Assembly (NCBI GenBank): GCA_029948415.1
Contig: JAJIZT010000001.1
Coordinates: 117,021 to 181,020 of the forward strand
Source of the DNA: Cenarchaeum symbiont of Oopsacas minuta
GTDB taxonomy: Archaea > Thermoproteota > Nitrososphaeria > Nitrososphaerales > Nitrosopumilaceae
Reading direction: 5' to 3'
DNA length: 64,000 bases
A program made the translations under genes and the position numbers. Numbering within the stretch: position 1 is the stretch's first letter; every line of letters begins with the position of its first letter. A model generated the notes under the pieces. That model ran no database searches and was not told the origin of the DNA. It saw only the letters and a list, made by a program, of their open reading frames with translations. Positions 1-8,729 of the stretch are shown piece after piece.

Positions 1-165
1 TACTTTACTCCAGATACGATCAAACATAAAAAAATCTGTACTCCAGAAGAGCTCGTTGGAGAGTGGAAGATAGTGTTTGAAGATGAATCATACCCTCCTA
101 CATATTTTAAAATAATAGACGAAATTCTCCCAGGTTTTGAAAAAAATCTAGATGTTGTATGTTAA
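1..165 (+). CDS. C-terminal fragment of an unidentified protein
   Basis: Frame 1 is open from the first base to a TAA at 163-165, giving the last 54 residues of a protein that begins before the window (ending ...GFEKNLDVVC). The stretch is acidic and aromatic-rich with no motif I recognise. The stop abuts the stop of the convergent pyrE gene with no spacer, so the two genes meet tail to tail. No function is proposed. Confidence 0.6.
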   Translation, partial: YFTPDTIKHKKICTPEELVGEWKIVFEDESYPPTYFKIIDEILPGFEKNLDVVC

Positions 166-744
166 TCAAAGTTTGTGATTTTTTAAATATCGATCAAGAA
201 AATATTTTTCATCAAAGATGTATAGAAATTTTCCATACTCTTTGATCTTTGCTTTTTGTTCTTTATTTCCTCTGTACACTATGGATAAGAGACATTTTGA
301 ATCATATCCTGCAGATTTTACTGCATCTAGTGCTTCTATAGCAGAGTTACCGCTAGTTATTACATCATCTACAATGGCAACTAAAGTCTGTGGCCTTCCT
401 TCAATACGTTTTTTTGCACCGTGAGATTTTACTTTTTTACGAACATAAAATGACGAAAGTGTGCATTTTGGATCTTTGATATAGCTTTGCTGTGAGATTG
501 CAGCGGCGATAGATATCGAACCAGATTCAAGACCGCCTATTGATTTTATTCCTCCAATCTCTAATATCATCTTGTACATGATTCGAGCAATTGCAGCTAT
601 GCCTGCAGCATCACCACTAACCTGACGTAGATCAAAGTAAAAGTGTGACTTTACACCAGAGGCTAGTGTAAAAGGTTCTTTTGAATACGAGATGGCATAT
701 TTTTCTATTAGATCTGCTAATTCGGTGCGGTCATCTTTCATCAA
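166..744 (-). CDS. pyrE: Orotate phosphoribosyltransferase
   Basis: 192 residues, usual length for the family. It joins orotate to PRPP to give orotidine 5'-phosphate in cytosolic pyrimidine synthesis. Visible features are FYFDLR near residues 35-40, the lysine-rich catalytic loop VRKKVKSHGAKKRIEG at 101-116 and the PRPP-binding motif VAIVDDVITSGNS at 122-134. It begins with two methionines; the first (744) or second (741) could be used. It lies 30 bases after hisI in the same direction and is probably co-transcribed with the his operon, a sensible pairing because both pathways consume PRPP. Confidence 0.93.
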   Translation of the reverse strand: MMKDDRTELADLIEKYAISYSKEPFTLASGVKSHFYFDLRQVSGDAAGIAAIARIMYKMILEIGGIKSIGGLESGSISIAAAISQQSYIKDPKCTLSSFYVRKKVKSHGAKKRIEGRPQTLVAIVDDVITSGNSAIEALDAVKSAGYDSKCLLSIVYRGNKEQKAKIKEYGKFLYIFDEKYFLDRYLKNHKL

Positions 745-774
745 GATCTCTTTAGTCAGGTGTTGTATTATCTT

Positions 775-1110
775 TTATCGGAGAATGTTGTGAAAGCATG
801 TACCCTTGCCTGTATGACAGGCAGGACCTGACGGGTCTACTAGATATACTAGTGCGTCAGAATCACAATCTACGAGTATCTCTTTTATTTTTTGAGTGTT
901 GCCAGATTCTTCACCTTTCATCCACAACTTTTTTCTAGATCTACTCCAAAACCATGAATTGCCAGTTTGTTTGGCACGCTCTAATGCATCTCTGTTAGCA
1001 TATGCCAAAGTGAGAACTTTGAGTGTTGCAGCATCTTGTACTATGACTGGTATGATACCATCACCTTTTGTAAAATCGATCTGCTCGATATCTTTTTCCA
1101 TGTGTGACAT
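775..1110 (-). CDS. hisI: Phosphoribosyl-AMP cyclohydrolase
   Basis: 111 residues, a stand-alone HisI without a fused HisE domain. It opens the purine ring of phosphoribosyl-AMP in the third step of histidine synthesis. The metal-binding DCDSDAL lies at 81-87 and the cysteines of the C-terminal PACHTGKGTC segment at 98 and 105. It is the last his gene of the operon, 28 bases after hisF. HisE, HisG, HisD and HisC are not in the window. A second methionine at residue 4 could also start translation. Confidence 0.92.
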   Translation of the reverse strand: MSHMEKDIEQIDFTKGDGIIPVIVQDAATLKVLTLAYANRDALERAKQTGNSWFWSRSRKKLWMKGEESGNTQKIKEILVDCDSDALVYLVDPSGPACHTGKGTCFHNILR

Positions 1111-1138
1111 ATGATGTGATAGCGTTATAAGTACAAAT

Positions 1139-1939
1139 CTATAATCTTATAGATATGCCTTGTTTTTGTAAAAATTGCTTTACTGCATTTACACCATACG
1201 AATCATAGTGAAAGATTGATGCTGCTAATGCTGCATCCGCACCCGAATCCTTTAGCACATCAGCCATATGTTGGATGGTTCCGCATCCTCCAGAGGCGAC
1301 AACTGGTACTGGGACGGCTTTTGAGATGGCTTTTGTCAAAGTGATTTCATATCCATCTTTTGTTCCGTCCGCATCGATGCTTGTAATCAATATCTCACCT
1401 GCACCCATCGAGGCAGCTTTACTAGCCCAAGCTATGGCGTCAATACCAGTAGATTTTTTTCCACCATACGTAAAAACTTCATACCAAAAAGTTTTCCCAT
1501 CTTTTTCAAAAATTGTGACATCTTTGGAATCAGCATAATTTCGCTTTGCGTCGATTGCCGCCACAACGCACTGTTTGCCAAATATCTCCATTAGCTCAGT
1601 TAGCAGGTGCGGGTTTTTTACAGCTCCTGTGTTTACTCCAACTTTATCTGCACCCGAGAGTAGTATGTCTCTTGCATGTTGAATCTCTCCAACTCCACCA
1701 CCAACGGTAAATGGTATGTCTATTACTTTGGCAATATTTTGTACAAGACTCTTTAATGTCTCGCGACCTTGTTCTGATGCGGTTATATCTAAAAAGACGA
1801 GCTCATCTGCACCATCATCACTATATTTTTTTGCAAGATCTACTGGATCTCCAGCATCACGCAACGAACCAAAGTGTAGTCCTTTTACGACGCGTCCTTT
1901 TGATACGTCAAGGCACGGTATTATTCTCTTTGTCAGCAT
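1139..1939 (-). CDS. hisF: Imidazole glycerol phosphate synthase, cyclase subunit
   Basis: 266-residue (beta-alpha)8 barrel that takes ammonia from HisH and converts PRFAR to imidazole glycerol phosphate and AICAR. The two catalytic aspartates fall at the canonical places, D11 (CLDVSKGRVVKG) and D130 (AIDAKRNYADSK). Phosphate-binding loops are visible as TVGGGVG near 78-84 and VASGGCGT further on. Its start overlaps the hisA stop by seven bases, typical translational coupling in this operon. Confidence 0.95.
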   Translation of the reverse strand: MLTKRIIPCLDVSKGRVVKGLHFGSLRDAGDPVDLAKKYSDDGADELVFLDITASEQGRETLKSLVQNIAKVIDIPFTVGGGVGEIQHARDILLSGADKVGVNTGAVKNPHLLTELMEIFGKQCVVAAIDAKRNYADSKDVTIFEKDGKTFWYEVFTYGGKKSTGIDAIAWASKAASMGAGEILITSIDADGTKDGYEITLTKAISKAVPVPVVASGGCGTIQHMADVLKDSGADAALAASIFHYDSYGVNAVKQFLQKQGISIRL

Positions 1940-2645
1940 TCTGCTATGGCCTCTCGTATGCTAATCTTGTTTTCATATAGCGCCTTGCCTAGCATTACTC
2001 CATAGGCACCGCATTCTTTTACGAGCTGTACGTCTTTTATTCCAGATATGCCCCCACTTGCGATGGTTTTAGCACCTGTTGCAACCACGGCGCGCAGACC
2101 ATCTATATCTGGACCTTCCATAGTACCGTCACAAGAAACGTTTGTTAGAAGAAAATGGGTAAATCCCATACGCATAAACTGTCCACTCCCTTTAGCAGAT
2201 CTACTCCAGTACTTGACTGCCAACCGTTTATCACGATGATGCCATCACGATGATCTACTGATATTATTAGGCGATCTGTTCCGTATTTAGAGCGTGCTTT
2301 TTCTAGAGCATGATGATCCTCAAATGCCAAGGTACCTAGTACAAGACAGTCTGCACACGATGCAGCTTTGTCAAGAATTTTGGCGTTACGTAAACCGCCA
2401 GCGATCTCTACTGGCACATCTACTGTTGTTGCAATCTCTTTGATCAGATTCAAGTTGGAGCCACGACCTAGTGTCGCATCTAGATCCACTATATGCAACA
2501 TATCTGCTCCTTCTTTGGCCCACCGTTTTGCCATCGCCACTGGGTCATCTCCGTATATGGTAGATTCTTTTGGATTACCACGTAATAACCGCACAACCTT
2601 GCCGTCCATTATATCAACTGCAGCTATTGCCTTCATTTTTGACAC
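1933..2645 (-). pseudogene. hisA: HisA isomerase, interrupted by a 1-base frameshift
   Basis: Two overlapping reading frames together make one full ProFAR isomerase. The N-terminal 166-residue frame begins MSKMKAIAAVDIMDGKVVRL (2645) and carries the first catalytic aspartate. The C-terminal frame resumes with FMRMGFTHFLLTNVSCDGT and has the phosphate loop ASGGISG. The switch falls near 2176-2180. Adding one T to the coding-strand TTT run (plus-strand AAA at 2176-2178) restores a continuous protein of about 237 residues reading ...GVDLLKGVDSFMRMGF. No other damage is visible and the gene sits in an intact operon, so sequencing or assembly error is at least as likely as real inactivation. Confidence 0.85.
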
Positions 2646-3244
2646 TCTCGCAAAAAGTTTTCAAGTATAATCTTTCCAACATGTCCGGATTTTTCTGGAT
2701 GAAATTGTGTTCCATATAACAAACCCGATTCCACGATTGCTGGTACTTTAATTCCGTAATCTGTAGTGGCAGTTACGATTCGTGGGTCTTTTGGGTTTGT
2801 ATAATACGAGTGCACAAAATATGCCCAAATTTTTTTGTCATTTATTCCCGACAAAAGTTTAGAGTCCCCACACGTCTCTAGATTGTTCCATCCCATGTGT
2901 GGCACTTTTATCATATTTGGTAACAAGATCACTTCTCCTTTCATTGCGGCAAATCCAGGCTCTTTTCCCTCCTGACTATGCTCAAAGTACATCTCCATGC
3001 CAAGACAAATTCCCAATACAGGAATGGATGCTCCGATGCGCTCTTTGAATGTAATTTCCGAGTTACCACATATACTACGTACAGCTGGATCAAAATTACC
3101 TACACCAGGAAGCAAAAGGCCAGAGATGGTACTTGTATCTTTAAGATCATCTATTACTATGACTTTTGCTCCGCATCGTTCCAAAGCGTTTTTCAAACTG
3201 AATATGTTACTTGCGCCATAGTCAAATATTGCCACACGTGACAA
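2633..3244 (-). CDS. hisH: Imidazole glycerol phosphate synthase, glutaminase subunit
   Basis: 203 residues, class I glutamine amidotransferase that supplies ammonia to HisF. The nucleophile is C80 in VLGICLGME, and the other two triad members are H182 and E184 in TQFHPEKSG. The oxyanion-strand motif PGVGNF is at 46-51. It overlaps the start of hisA by 13 bases and begins two bases after hisB ends, so hisB-hisH-hisA-hisF read as one tightly coupled transcript. Confidence 0.95.
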   Translation of the reverse strand: MSRVAIFDYGASNIFSLKNALERCGAKVIVIDDLKDTSTISGLLLPGVGNFDPAVRSICGNSEITFKERIGASIPVLGICLGMEMYFEHSQEGKEPGFAAMKGEVILLPNMIKVPHMGWNNLETCGDSKLLSGINDKKIWAYFVHSYYTNPKDPRIVTATTDYGIKVPAIVESGLLYGTQFHPEKSGHVGKIILENFLRECQK

Positions 3245-3246
3245 TC

Positions 3247-3843
3247 TTAATCCACCATCTTGCCCTTTGTGCTTGGTATTCCTTTTTGCTTGGAATCAAA
3301 GGACATAGCTTGACGTAGTGCAACTGCAAGTGATTTTATAGCAGACTCCACCTTGTGATGATCGTTTTTACCGTCCTTTACGGTTACATGTATGCAGCTA
3401 TTCATATTGATCAAAAGTGATTGGAAAAAGTGTTCTAGATCCTCCTTTGAAACTTTTTCAATGTTAGATCGTTTTAGCGACAGCGAGATGACTGAAAACT
3501 GTCGGCGAACCAAATCTACAGAAGCCTCTGCTAATGCCTCATCCATTGGTATCGATGCATGTCCAAACCGCGTGATGCCAGATCTCTTATCAAGGGCTTT
3601 ATCTATGGCAGATCCTATCGTAATGGCCACATCTTCCACCAAATGGTGTTCTATGTTGTCTTTAGATACTGCGTTTATCTTTAGATCCATCATTGCATGT
3701 TTTGTAAATGCGATAATCATGTGGTCAATAAAACTGATTCCCGTAGATGCTGAAACTCTGCCAGAACCATCAAGATTTATGGATACTGTCACAGTCGTCT
3801 CGCCGGTCGTACGTTTTACGGTTTTTTTTCTCGAGGTTACCAT
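3247..3843 (-). CDS. hisB: Imidazoleglycerol-phosphate dehydratase
   Basis: 198 residues, normal for a monofunctional HisB. It dehydrates imidazole glycerol phosphate to imidazole acetol phosphate using manganese. The family histidine motifs are visible: FIDHM at 38-42, EHHLVEDVAI around 65-74 and DHHKVESAIKSLAVALR at 161-177. It is the first gene of the his operon in this window, and the 51 bases separating it from the zinc-ribbon gene upstream should hold its promoter or be part of a longer transcript. Confidence 0.95.
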   Translation of the reverse strand: MVTSRKKTVKRTTGETTVTVSINLDGSGRVSASTGISFIDHMIIAFTKHAMMDLKINAVSKDNIEHHLVEDVAITIGSAIDKALDKRSGITRFGHASIPMDEALAEASVDLVRRQFSVISLSLKRSNIEKVSKEDLEHFFQSLLINMNSCIHVTVKDGKNDHHKVESAIKSLAVALRQAMSFDSKQKGIPSTKGKMVD

Positions 3844-3894
3844 ACACCATTACATCTTGACGGTTGATTTAATGTATTCGTATCGTTTGTGCAG

Positions 3895-4158
3895 TTATTC
3901 TACAAGTGAATGATATAGTATGCGAGCCGAGACCGAATTGCCATGCATTGATTTTAACTTGAAGCCAGGACGTGGTACTAGATACATTACACGATTGTTT
4001 GTATGAGTTGCTAAGACAGTACAGAATTCTGTTGGACATACTAGTAAATCCTTACCAAACCATTGTAGTACACCATGGTTCATTTTTTTATAGTATGCAG
4101 GTTTTAGTGGAACCTTGCAGACTGGACACATCTCCCGTTTTTTCACTTGTTTTAGCAT
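3895..4158 (-). CDS. Small zinc-ribbon protein, function unknown
   Basis: 87 residues. Two cysteine pairs, C11/C14 (CPVC) and C41/C46 (CPTEFC), would bind one zinc ion in a rubredoxin/ribbon-like knuckle. The rest is basic with aromatic residues and no recognisable catalytic motif. It lies upstream of hisB in the same direction but separated by 51 bases. It could be a nucleic-acid-binding or structural protein; this is inference from the ribbon only. Confidence 0.6.
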   Translation of the reverse strand: MLKQVKKREMCPVCKVPLKPAYYKKMNHGVLQWFGKDLLVCPTEFCTVLATHTNNRVMYLVPRPGFKLKSMHGNSVSARILYHSLVE

Positions 4159-4234
4159 AAAATTTATCGGCCATCTAGATAATTAAAAGAATTAATCATA
4201 TAAAATTTTGAAAATAGTCAATATTTTTAACATA

Positions 4235-5278
4235 TTATTTTGGGGCAGAATTGACGGTTCCTACGTTTGCCTTGTTTTTATATTTTGAAAGTGCTAATTT
4301 TACAAGCAAAAACCATGTTATCGCTATAGGGACATAGTATGTGGCAACACGCCAGCCTATTACTGATTTCCAAATATCCGAGTGCCCTGTTATATCCAAA
4401 TTGAATATATCTGCGTTTGTAAGAAACGCCACAATTCCAAACTCAGCAAGACCTGAACCGCCCACCGTAATAGGCAAATTTCCTATTGCATTTGCTCCCA
4501 TTACTGCCATTACAGAATCAAATGCGCCCAATACGTAACCAGTTCCAAGAGTAATTATAAAAAATGATATACCATATAAAATCCAAGAAACCATTGATGC
4601 GGTAAGGGATACTAGAAATACTTTTTTTGCCTTTGTCGTATGCATGTTGTTTCGGCTCATATAACAAATGTCATTCATCCAAACATTTGCATCCTCTACA
4701 ATTTTTGCTGCTTTTTTCTTGCCGATTTTTATTAAAAGTTTTTTTATCACAATAGGAGTTTGAAATGTACGTTTAGATGACAAAAAGAATAGTGTTACCC
4801 AAAGTGCGGTTATCGGTATACTTGTTCCTAATACTACAGCAGCAACTACATATGCACCGTTTACTAGAGCGATAATTCCTGCAATAACTGAGAGTGTTCC
4901 AGCGGCCAACACTTCAGTTACAATATCCAAAATGGCAACCCATGTAGCCTGTGAAGTTTTTACATTTTTTTTGTGAAGATAATAGATTACCACAAGTTCA
5001 GCTCCTACAAACATCGGGGTTGTAAATTTTATAAATTCACTTCCCATGCGCACTCCTACTAGTTTTTTAATGCTGTCAAAAGAATTTCCAATGTAAGAAC
5101 GGGCAATATAAGCAAATTTTATACCTTGTAATGCCAGTTTTGCCATTACGGCGATGATCGCTCCTACAAACGGCCAAAGACCAACTGCTAGAACATCATC
5201 AATGCCGATCTCAAATTGTAAGGCTATTGCCAATATAGGCACAAGCGTAACGGGTATGGCGATCAGTCTCCAGTTCAT
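4235..5278 (-). CDS. Flippase-like integral membrane protein (UPF0104/LPG synthase TM family)
   Basis: 347 residues with about eight hydrophobic segments and the sequence style of the lysylphosphatidylglycerol synthase transmembrane / YbhN-like family. It includes the conserved late segment NLPITVGGSGLAEFGIVAFL around 265-285, matching the family's P-x-x-GGxGxxE motif. Archaeal members are assumed to handle lipids or polyprenyl intermediates, but substrates are mostly unknown. It ends in a charged cytosolic tail. It is divergent from the GPN GTPase gene, with 94 bases between the two starts. Confidence 0.75.
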   Translation of the reverse strand: MNWRLIAIPVTLVPILAIALQFEIGIDDVLAVGLWPFVGAIIAVMAKLALQGIKFAYIARSYIGNSFDSIKKLVGVRMGSEFIKFTTPMFVGAELVVIYYLHKKNVKTSQATWVAILDIVTEVLAAGTLSVIAGIIALVNGAYVVAAVVLGTSIPITALWVTLFFLSSKRTFQTPIVIKKLLIKIGKKKAAKIVEDANVWMNDICYMSRNNMHTTKAKKVFLVSLTASMVSWILYGISFFIITLGTGYVLGAFDSVMAVMGANAIGNLPITVGGSGLAEFGIVAFLTNADIFNLDITGHSDIWKSVIGWRVATYYVPIAITWFLLVKLALSKYKNKANVGTVNSAPK

Positions 5279-5372
5279 GACATCATATTACCTTTGACAA
5301 ATAAAAGCTAAAGCTCAAATCATCATGCATGAGCCTCCTTGTTAAAATACAAGCAATGGATGTTTTAAGATA

Positions 5373-6131
5373 TTGAAAATTATCTTTATAGCTGGCACGG
5401 CCGGATCCGGTAAATCAACCTTGGTTACAAGGATCAAAGAGCATTATACGAAGAGTGGATCTTTTCCAGCGATTTTAAATCTAGACCCAGGGGTAGAAGA
5501 TACACTATATGCTCCCGATATTGATATACGCGATCATATAGACGTGGTTTCCCTGATGAGACAACATAAACTTGGTCCAAACGGTGCACTGGTAATGGCA
5601 AGCGATCTTGTAGCCTCAAAGCTAGATGTCATACAAAACGAATCAAACACGATAAATCCAGACTATCTCATAGTGGATACGCCAGGTCAAATCGAACTCT
5701 TTGCGTACAGAAATAGCGGACCTTACATTATAGAAAATCTAGAAGCAGAAGAAAAAGTTGGGATCTTTATGTATGATGGTAAATTAATTACCAATCCAAC
5801 AAACTTTGTTTCCATATCGATGCTAGCAACTTCTGTTAGGCTAAGGTTAGGTATGTCAATGATAAACGTACTAAGCAAACAGGATTTAATTACAGATATG
5901 ATAGACGAGATTATAAAATGGTCTTCAAATCTACCTGCATTGGAAAATGCCATAGCTTCAAGTACCGATGGTGAATCATATTCACTTGTATCAAACGTAC
6001 TTCGTGGACTCAACTTGGGTGGACTTTCACAAGGACTAATTCCTATATCTAGTGTTACTGGCACGGGTATGATAAATTTGGAGATGGCTCTTAGTAGAAT
6101 CATCAATCTAGGCGAGGAGATTGAAGACTGA
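5373..6131 (+). CDS. GPN-loop GTPase
   Basis: 252 residues. The P-loop is GTAGSGKST at 8-16, the signature Gly-Pro-Asn insertion is LGPNG at 67-71, and the G3 motif is DTPGQIELF at 102-110. GPN-loop GTPases are small dimeric archaeal and eukaryotic GTPases; eukaryotic homologues assist RNA polymerase II assembly, and the archaeal role is not settled. The start is TTG (MKIIFIAGTAG). The stop overlaps the thrB start by one base (TGATG), making a three-gene run with thrB and queC. Confidence 0.9.
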   Translation: MKIIFIAGTAGSGKSTLVTRIKEHYTKSGSFPAILNLDPGVEDTLYAPDIDIRDHIDVVSLMRQHKLGPNGALVMASDLVASKLDVIQNESNTINPDYLIVDTPGQIELFAYRNSGPYIIENLEAEEKVGIFMYDGKLITNPTNFVSISMLATSVRLRLGMSMINVLSKQDLITDMIDEIIKWSSNLPALENAIASSTDGESYSLVSNVLRGLNLGGLSQGLIPISSVTGTGMINLEMALSRIINLGEEIED

Positions 6132-7066
6132 TGGTGCTCGCAGTTACTGTAAAGGCACCATCTTCAACTGCCAATTTGGGTTCTGGATTTGATGTTTTTG
6201 GATTGGGACTAGATGCCTTTTATGATAACGTGACTATAACAAAAAAAGGTAAAGGTGTACGGATAGTTGATTCAGATGGAACACCTTCAAACGAGCTACA
6301 GAACACGGCTGGAATAGTAGTAGGCAAAATGGCTACCGAATATGGTATAAAACAAGGAGTTGAGATTTCTATTAAAAAAGGAGTACCTGCAGGGTTTGGT
6401 CTTGGCAGTAGTGCAGCTTCTGCAGCAGCTGCGGCAATAGCATTTGACAGGCTTTTCAAGCTAAATTTGGAACCAGACACGTTGGTCAGACATGCAGGTC
6501 AAGGTGAGAGAGCAAGTGCTGGCACTATACATTACGACAATGTGGCCGCATCGGTGTTAGGTGGGTTTGTCATAATTCGAGATAAACCGCTTCGGATAAT
6601 GAGGATAGAGGCTCCCAAAGATCTTGCTTTATGCGTGGCAGTTCCACATATTGATGTGCCAAAGAAAAAAACAAAGGTGTCACGTAGCATACTTTCAAGA
6701 AATGTTTCTTTTGAAGACTGTACAAAAAACATATCAAACGCTGCATCGATGGCAGCTGCCTTTGCCGTAAAAGATTCAGAGGTCATAGGAGGAGCCGTCA
6801 ACGACGTAATTGTGGAACCCATAAGAAAAACCAAGATACCTGGTTTTGAAAAGATTAGAAAAGGCGTTATGGAGGCAGGTGCATATGGATTTACTATAAG
6901 CGGAGCTGGTCCATCGGTCATTGCATTCTCTACAACGAGAGCAGACTTGGATGGAATTTGTAATGCTATGGAAAAAGGTTTTCTTTCATCTAAAACCAAG
7001 TGCACGACTATCATATGTAGACCTAGTGCCGGCGCCATACGGAAGAAAGGTTCAAGAAAACATTGA
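6131..7066 (+). CDS. thrB: Homoserine kinase
   Basis: 311-residue GHMP-family kinase that phosphorylates homoserine on the way to threonine. The ATP-binding motif GVPAGFGLGSSAAS lies at 84-97, preceded by PSSTANLGSGFDVFGLGL near the N-terminus, and the third GHMP motif is GAYGFTISGAGPSVIAF near the C-terminus. Length is normal. It is translationally coupled on both sides, overlapping the GPN GTPase stop and the queC start. Confidence 0.93.
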   Translation: MVLAVTVKAPSSTANLGSGFDVFGLGLDAFYDNVTITKKGKGVRIVDSDGTPSNELQNTAGIVVGKMATEYGIKQGVEISIKKGVPAGFGLGSSAASAAAAAIAFDRLFKLNLEPDTLVRHAGQGERASAGTIHYDNVAASVLGGFVIIRDKPLRIMRIEAPKDLALCVAVPHIDVPKKKTKVSRSILSRNVSFEDCTKNISNAASMAAAFAVKDSEVIGGAVNDVIVEPIRKTKIPGFEKIRKGVMEAGAYGFTISGAGPSVIAFSTTRADLDGICNAMEKGFLSSKTKCTTIICRPSAGAIRKKGSRKH

Positions 7067-7737
7067 AGAAAAAGGCAGTCCTCGTATATAGTGGCGGTGC
7101 GGATTCTGTTTGTGCAGCAGTAATGTTATCTAATAAATACGATCTATATGGAATAACATTCGTCTATGGCCAACGTGCAAAACATGAAATAATTGCAGCA
7201 AAAAAACTTGCAAAGCATCTAAAAATTAAAGAGCATAAAATTGTCGACATTAGTTTCATGAAAGATCTCTATGGCGACAATGTTCTTACTGACTCTAGTA
7301 AAGATATTCCAGACAAATTTGAATACTCTATAGTGGTACCTATACGTAATGCCATTTTTTTGTCGGTTGCCTCAGCATGGGCATATACTTTGGGCGCACA
7401 GCTGGTAGGATATGGCGCACATGTAGGCGATGTTAATTATCCAGACTGCAGACCCACGTTTGCGAAGAAACTTGCAGATGCATTCAATCTTGGTGAAAAA
7501 GATGGCATAAAGTCTGGTCTGCATAAAGAGATCAAGATTTGGAGTCCGTATTCTGATTCTCTCTCAAAAAGTGATCTATTAAGATTTGGTCATGACAAGC
7601 TTGGAGATACGCTCTTTGACACATGGAGTTGTTATATGAATAAAAAATACCAATGCGGCAGGTGTGAGTCGTGCAACAATCGAAAAGCAGCTTTTATGCG
7701 TGCAAATATATCAGACAAGACTGTATATCTTGCCTAG
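7063..7737 (+). CDS. queC: 7-cyano-7-deazaguanine synthase
   Basis: 224 residues. QueC converts 7-carboxy-7-deazaguanine to preQ0 using ATP and ammonia; in archaea preQ0 is inserted in tRNA and becomes archaeosine. The PP-loop SGGADS is at 10-15, and the C-terminal zinc site uses C190, C198, C201 and C204 (QCGRCESC). The start is TTG at 7063, overlapping the thrB stop. The pathway partners folE and queE lie just downstream on the opposite strand. Confidence 0.93.
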   Translation: MKKKAVLVYSGGADSVCAAVMLSNKYDLYGITFVYGQRAKHEIIAAKKLAKHLKIKEHKIVDISFMKDLYGDNVLTDSSKDIPDKFEYSIVVPIRNAIFLSVASAWAYTLGAQLVGYGAHVGDVNYPDCRPTFAKKLADAFNLGEKDGIKSGLHKEIKIWSPYSDSLSKSDLLRFGHDKLGDTLFDTWSCYMNKKYQCGRCESCNNRKAAFMRANISDKTVYLA

Positions 7738-8078
7738 GCGAAAGTTTTTTTCTTTAAAATGATTTGACGTAGACCTAAATACCAAATACCGAAAAACCCT
7801 GCAAATATGGCATAAAAGATCCAGTTGGAGGTTGCTATAATTTTATTTTGGATATCATTTGGTATATCTTGAAAAACGCTTGTCATTATGGTAACACCGT
7901 CCCACGATTCGAGTGCATCACCATGACCAATTGCATCTGCCACATTATACAAAATAGCATCAGATATTTGCCAAGCAATCACCATCGAGACTGCAAAGAC
8001 TATGGCAAATTCTATGGCATACCAAATCCAGTTTGGCCAAGATTCATCTGGCACACTGATATTATCATGAGCGGTCAT
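7734..8078 (-). CDS. Two-helix membrane protein, function unknown
   Basis: 114 residues from the ATG at 8078. An in-frame ATG at 8099 would add seven residues, but the TATA-like AAATATTA lies only about 15 bases before it and about 36 before 8078, favouring the shorter form. Two hydrophobic segments (roughly 20-45 and 80-105) flank an acidic loop. It is convergent with queC, overlapping its last four bases. I recognise no family; it may be lineage-specific. Confidence 0.55.
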   Translation of the reverse strand: MTAHDNISVPDESWPNWIWYAIEFAIVFAVSMVIAWQISDAILYNVADAIGHGDALESWDGVTIMTSVFQDIPNDIQNKIIATSNWIFYAIFAGFFGIWYLGLRQIILKKKTFA

Positions 8079-8121
8079 ACGAGGGCACTCACTGTACATG
8101 TAGTTAATATTTTGTAAATCA

Positions 8122-8688
8122 TTATAGGTTACCTCTATTCAAAGTGTTGTTATGAATCAATGATATGATGCTGTCTTTTTCTACTTGTTTATTGAATATT
8201 CCACGGAATGTGCTAGATATCATTTCTGCGTCGCTATGAACGCCGCGCATCTTCATGCAGAAATGTTCAGCCTGTGCTATAATAGCTACTCCTTTTACTC
8301 CTTGTGAATACAGATCATCAGCTATATTTTTTGTAAGACGTTCTTGAATCTGCAATCTACGAGAGTATTTTTCTACTAGACGAATTAATTTTGAGACGCC
8401 AAATACTCTTCCGTTTGGAGAATATGCTATGTGTATTTTACCATAAAATGGCAACATGTGATGTTCGCACATTGAATAGAATTTAATGTTCCGAATTATG
8501 ACTGTGTCAGAATCCACCGAAAACTGTACCGCAAGTTGAGGGTCACTCTCGTATCCTCCAAAGATCTCTTTGTACATCTTGGCTATACGTTTTGGGGTAT
8601 CGTGGAGACCTTCACGCGTTGGATCTTCGCCTATCTCGATTATCAAGTTTTTGATCAAATTTTCTATCCGCACTTCATCCATTATCAT
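8122..8688 (-). CDS. folE: GTP cyclohydrolase I
   Basis: 188 residues of the bacterial/eukaryotic type I family. It converts GTP to dihydroneopterin triphosphate, which feeds both 7-deazaguanine (archaeosine) and tetrahydropterin/folate synthesis. Zinc ligands are C74 and H77 (MCEHHMLPF) and C144 (QAEHFCMKMRGV), matching the family spacing. It follows queE by 41 bases in the same direction, so archaeosine is its obvious local pathway. The MptE-like and folP genes at 13406-15001 may also use its product. Confidence 0.94.
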   Translation of the reverse strand: MIMDEVRIENLIKNLIIEIGEDPTREGLHDTPKRIAKMYKEIFGGYESDPQLAVQFSVDSDTVIIRNIKFYSMCEHHMLPFYGKIHIAYSPNGRVFGVSKLIRLVEKYSRRLQIQERLTKNIADDLYSQGVKGVAIIAQAEHFCMKMRGVHSDAEMISSTFRGIFNKQVEKDSIISLIHNNTLNRGNL

Positions 8689-8729
8689 GCCAGTTTATTT
8701 GGTCACATATTTGCGTTATGCGAGAGATT

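Noticed and set aside
2190-2200. Programmed -1 frameshift in hisA at A AAG GGA
   Set aside because: The heptamer fits the general pattern, but the resulting protein fits the HisA family less well than a single-base repair, and no downstream stem or conservation evidence exists.
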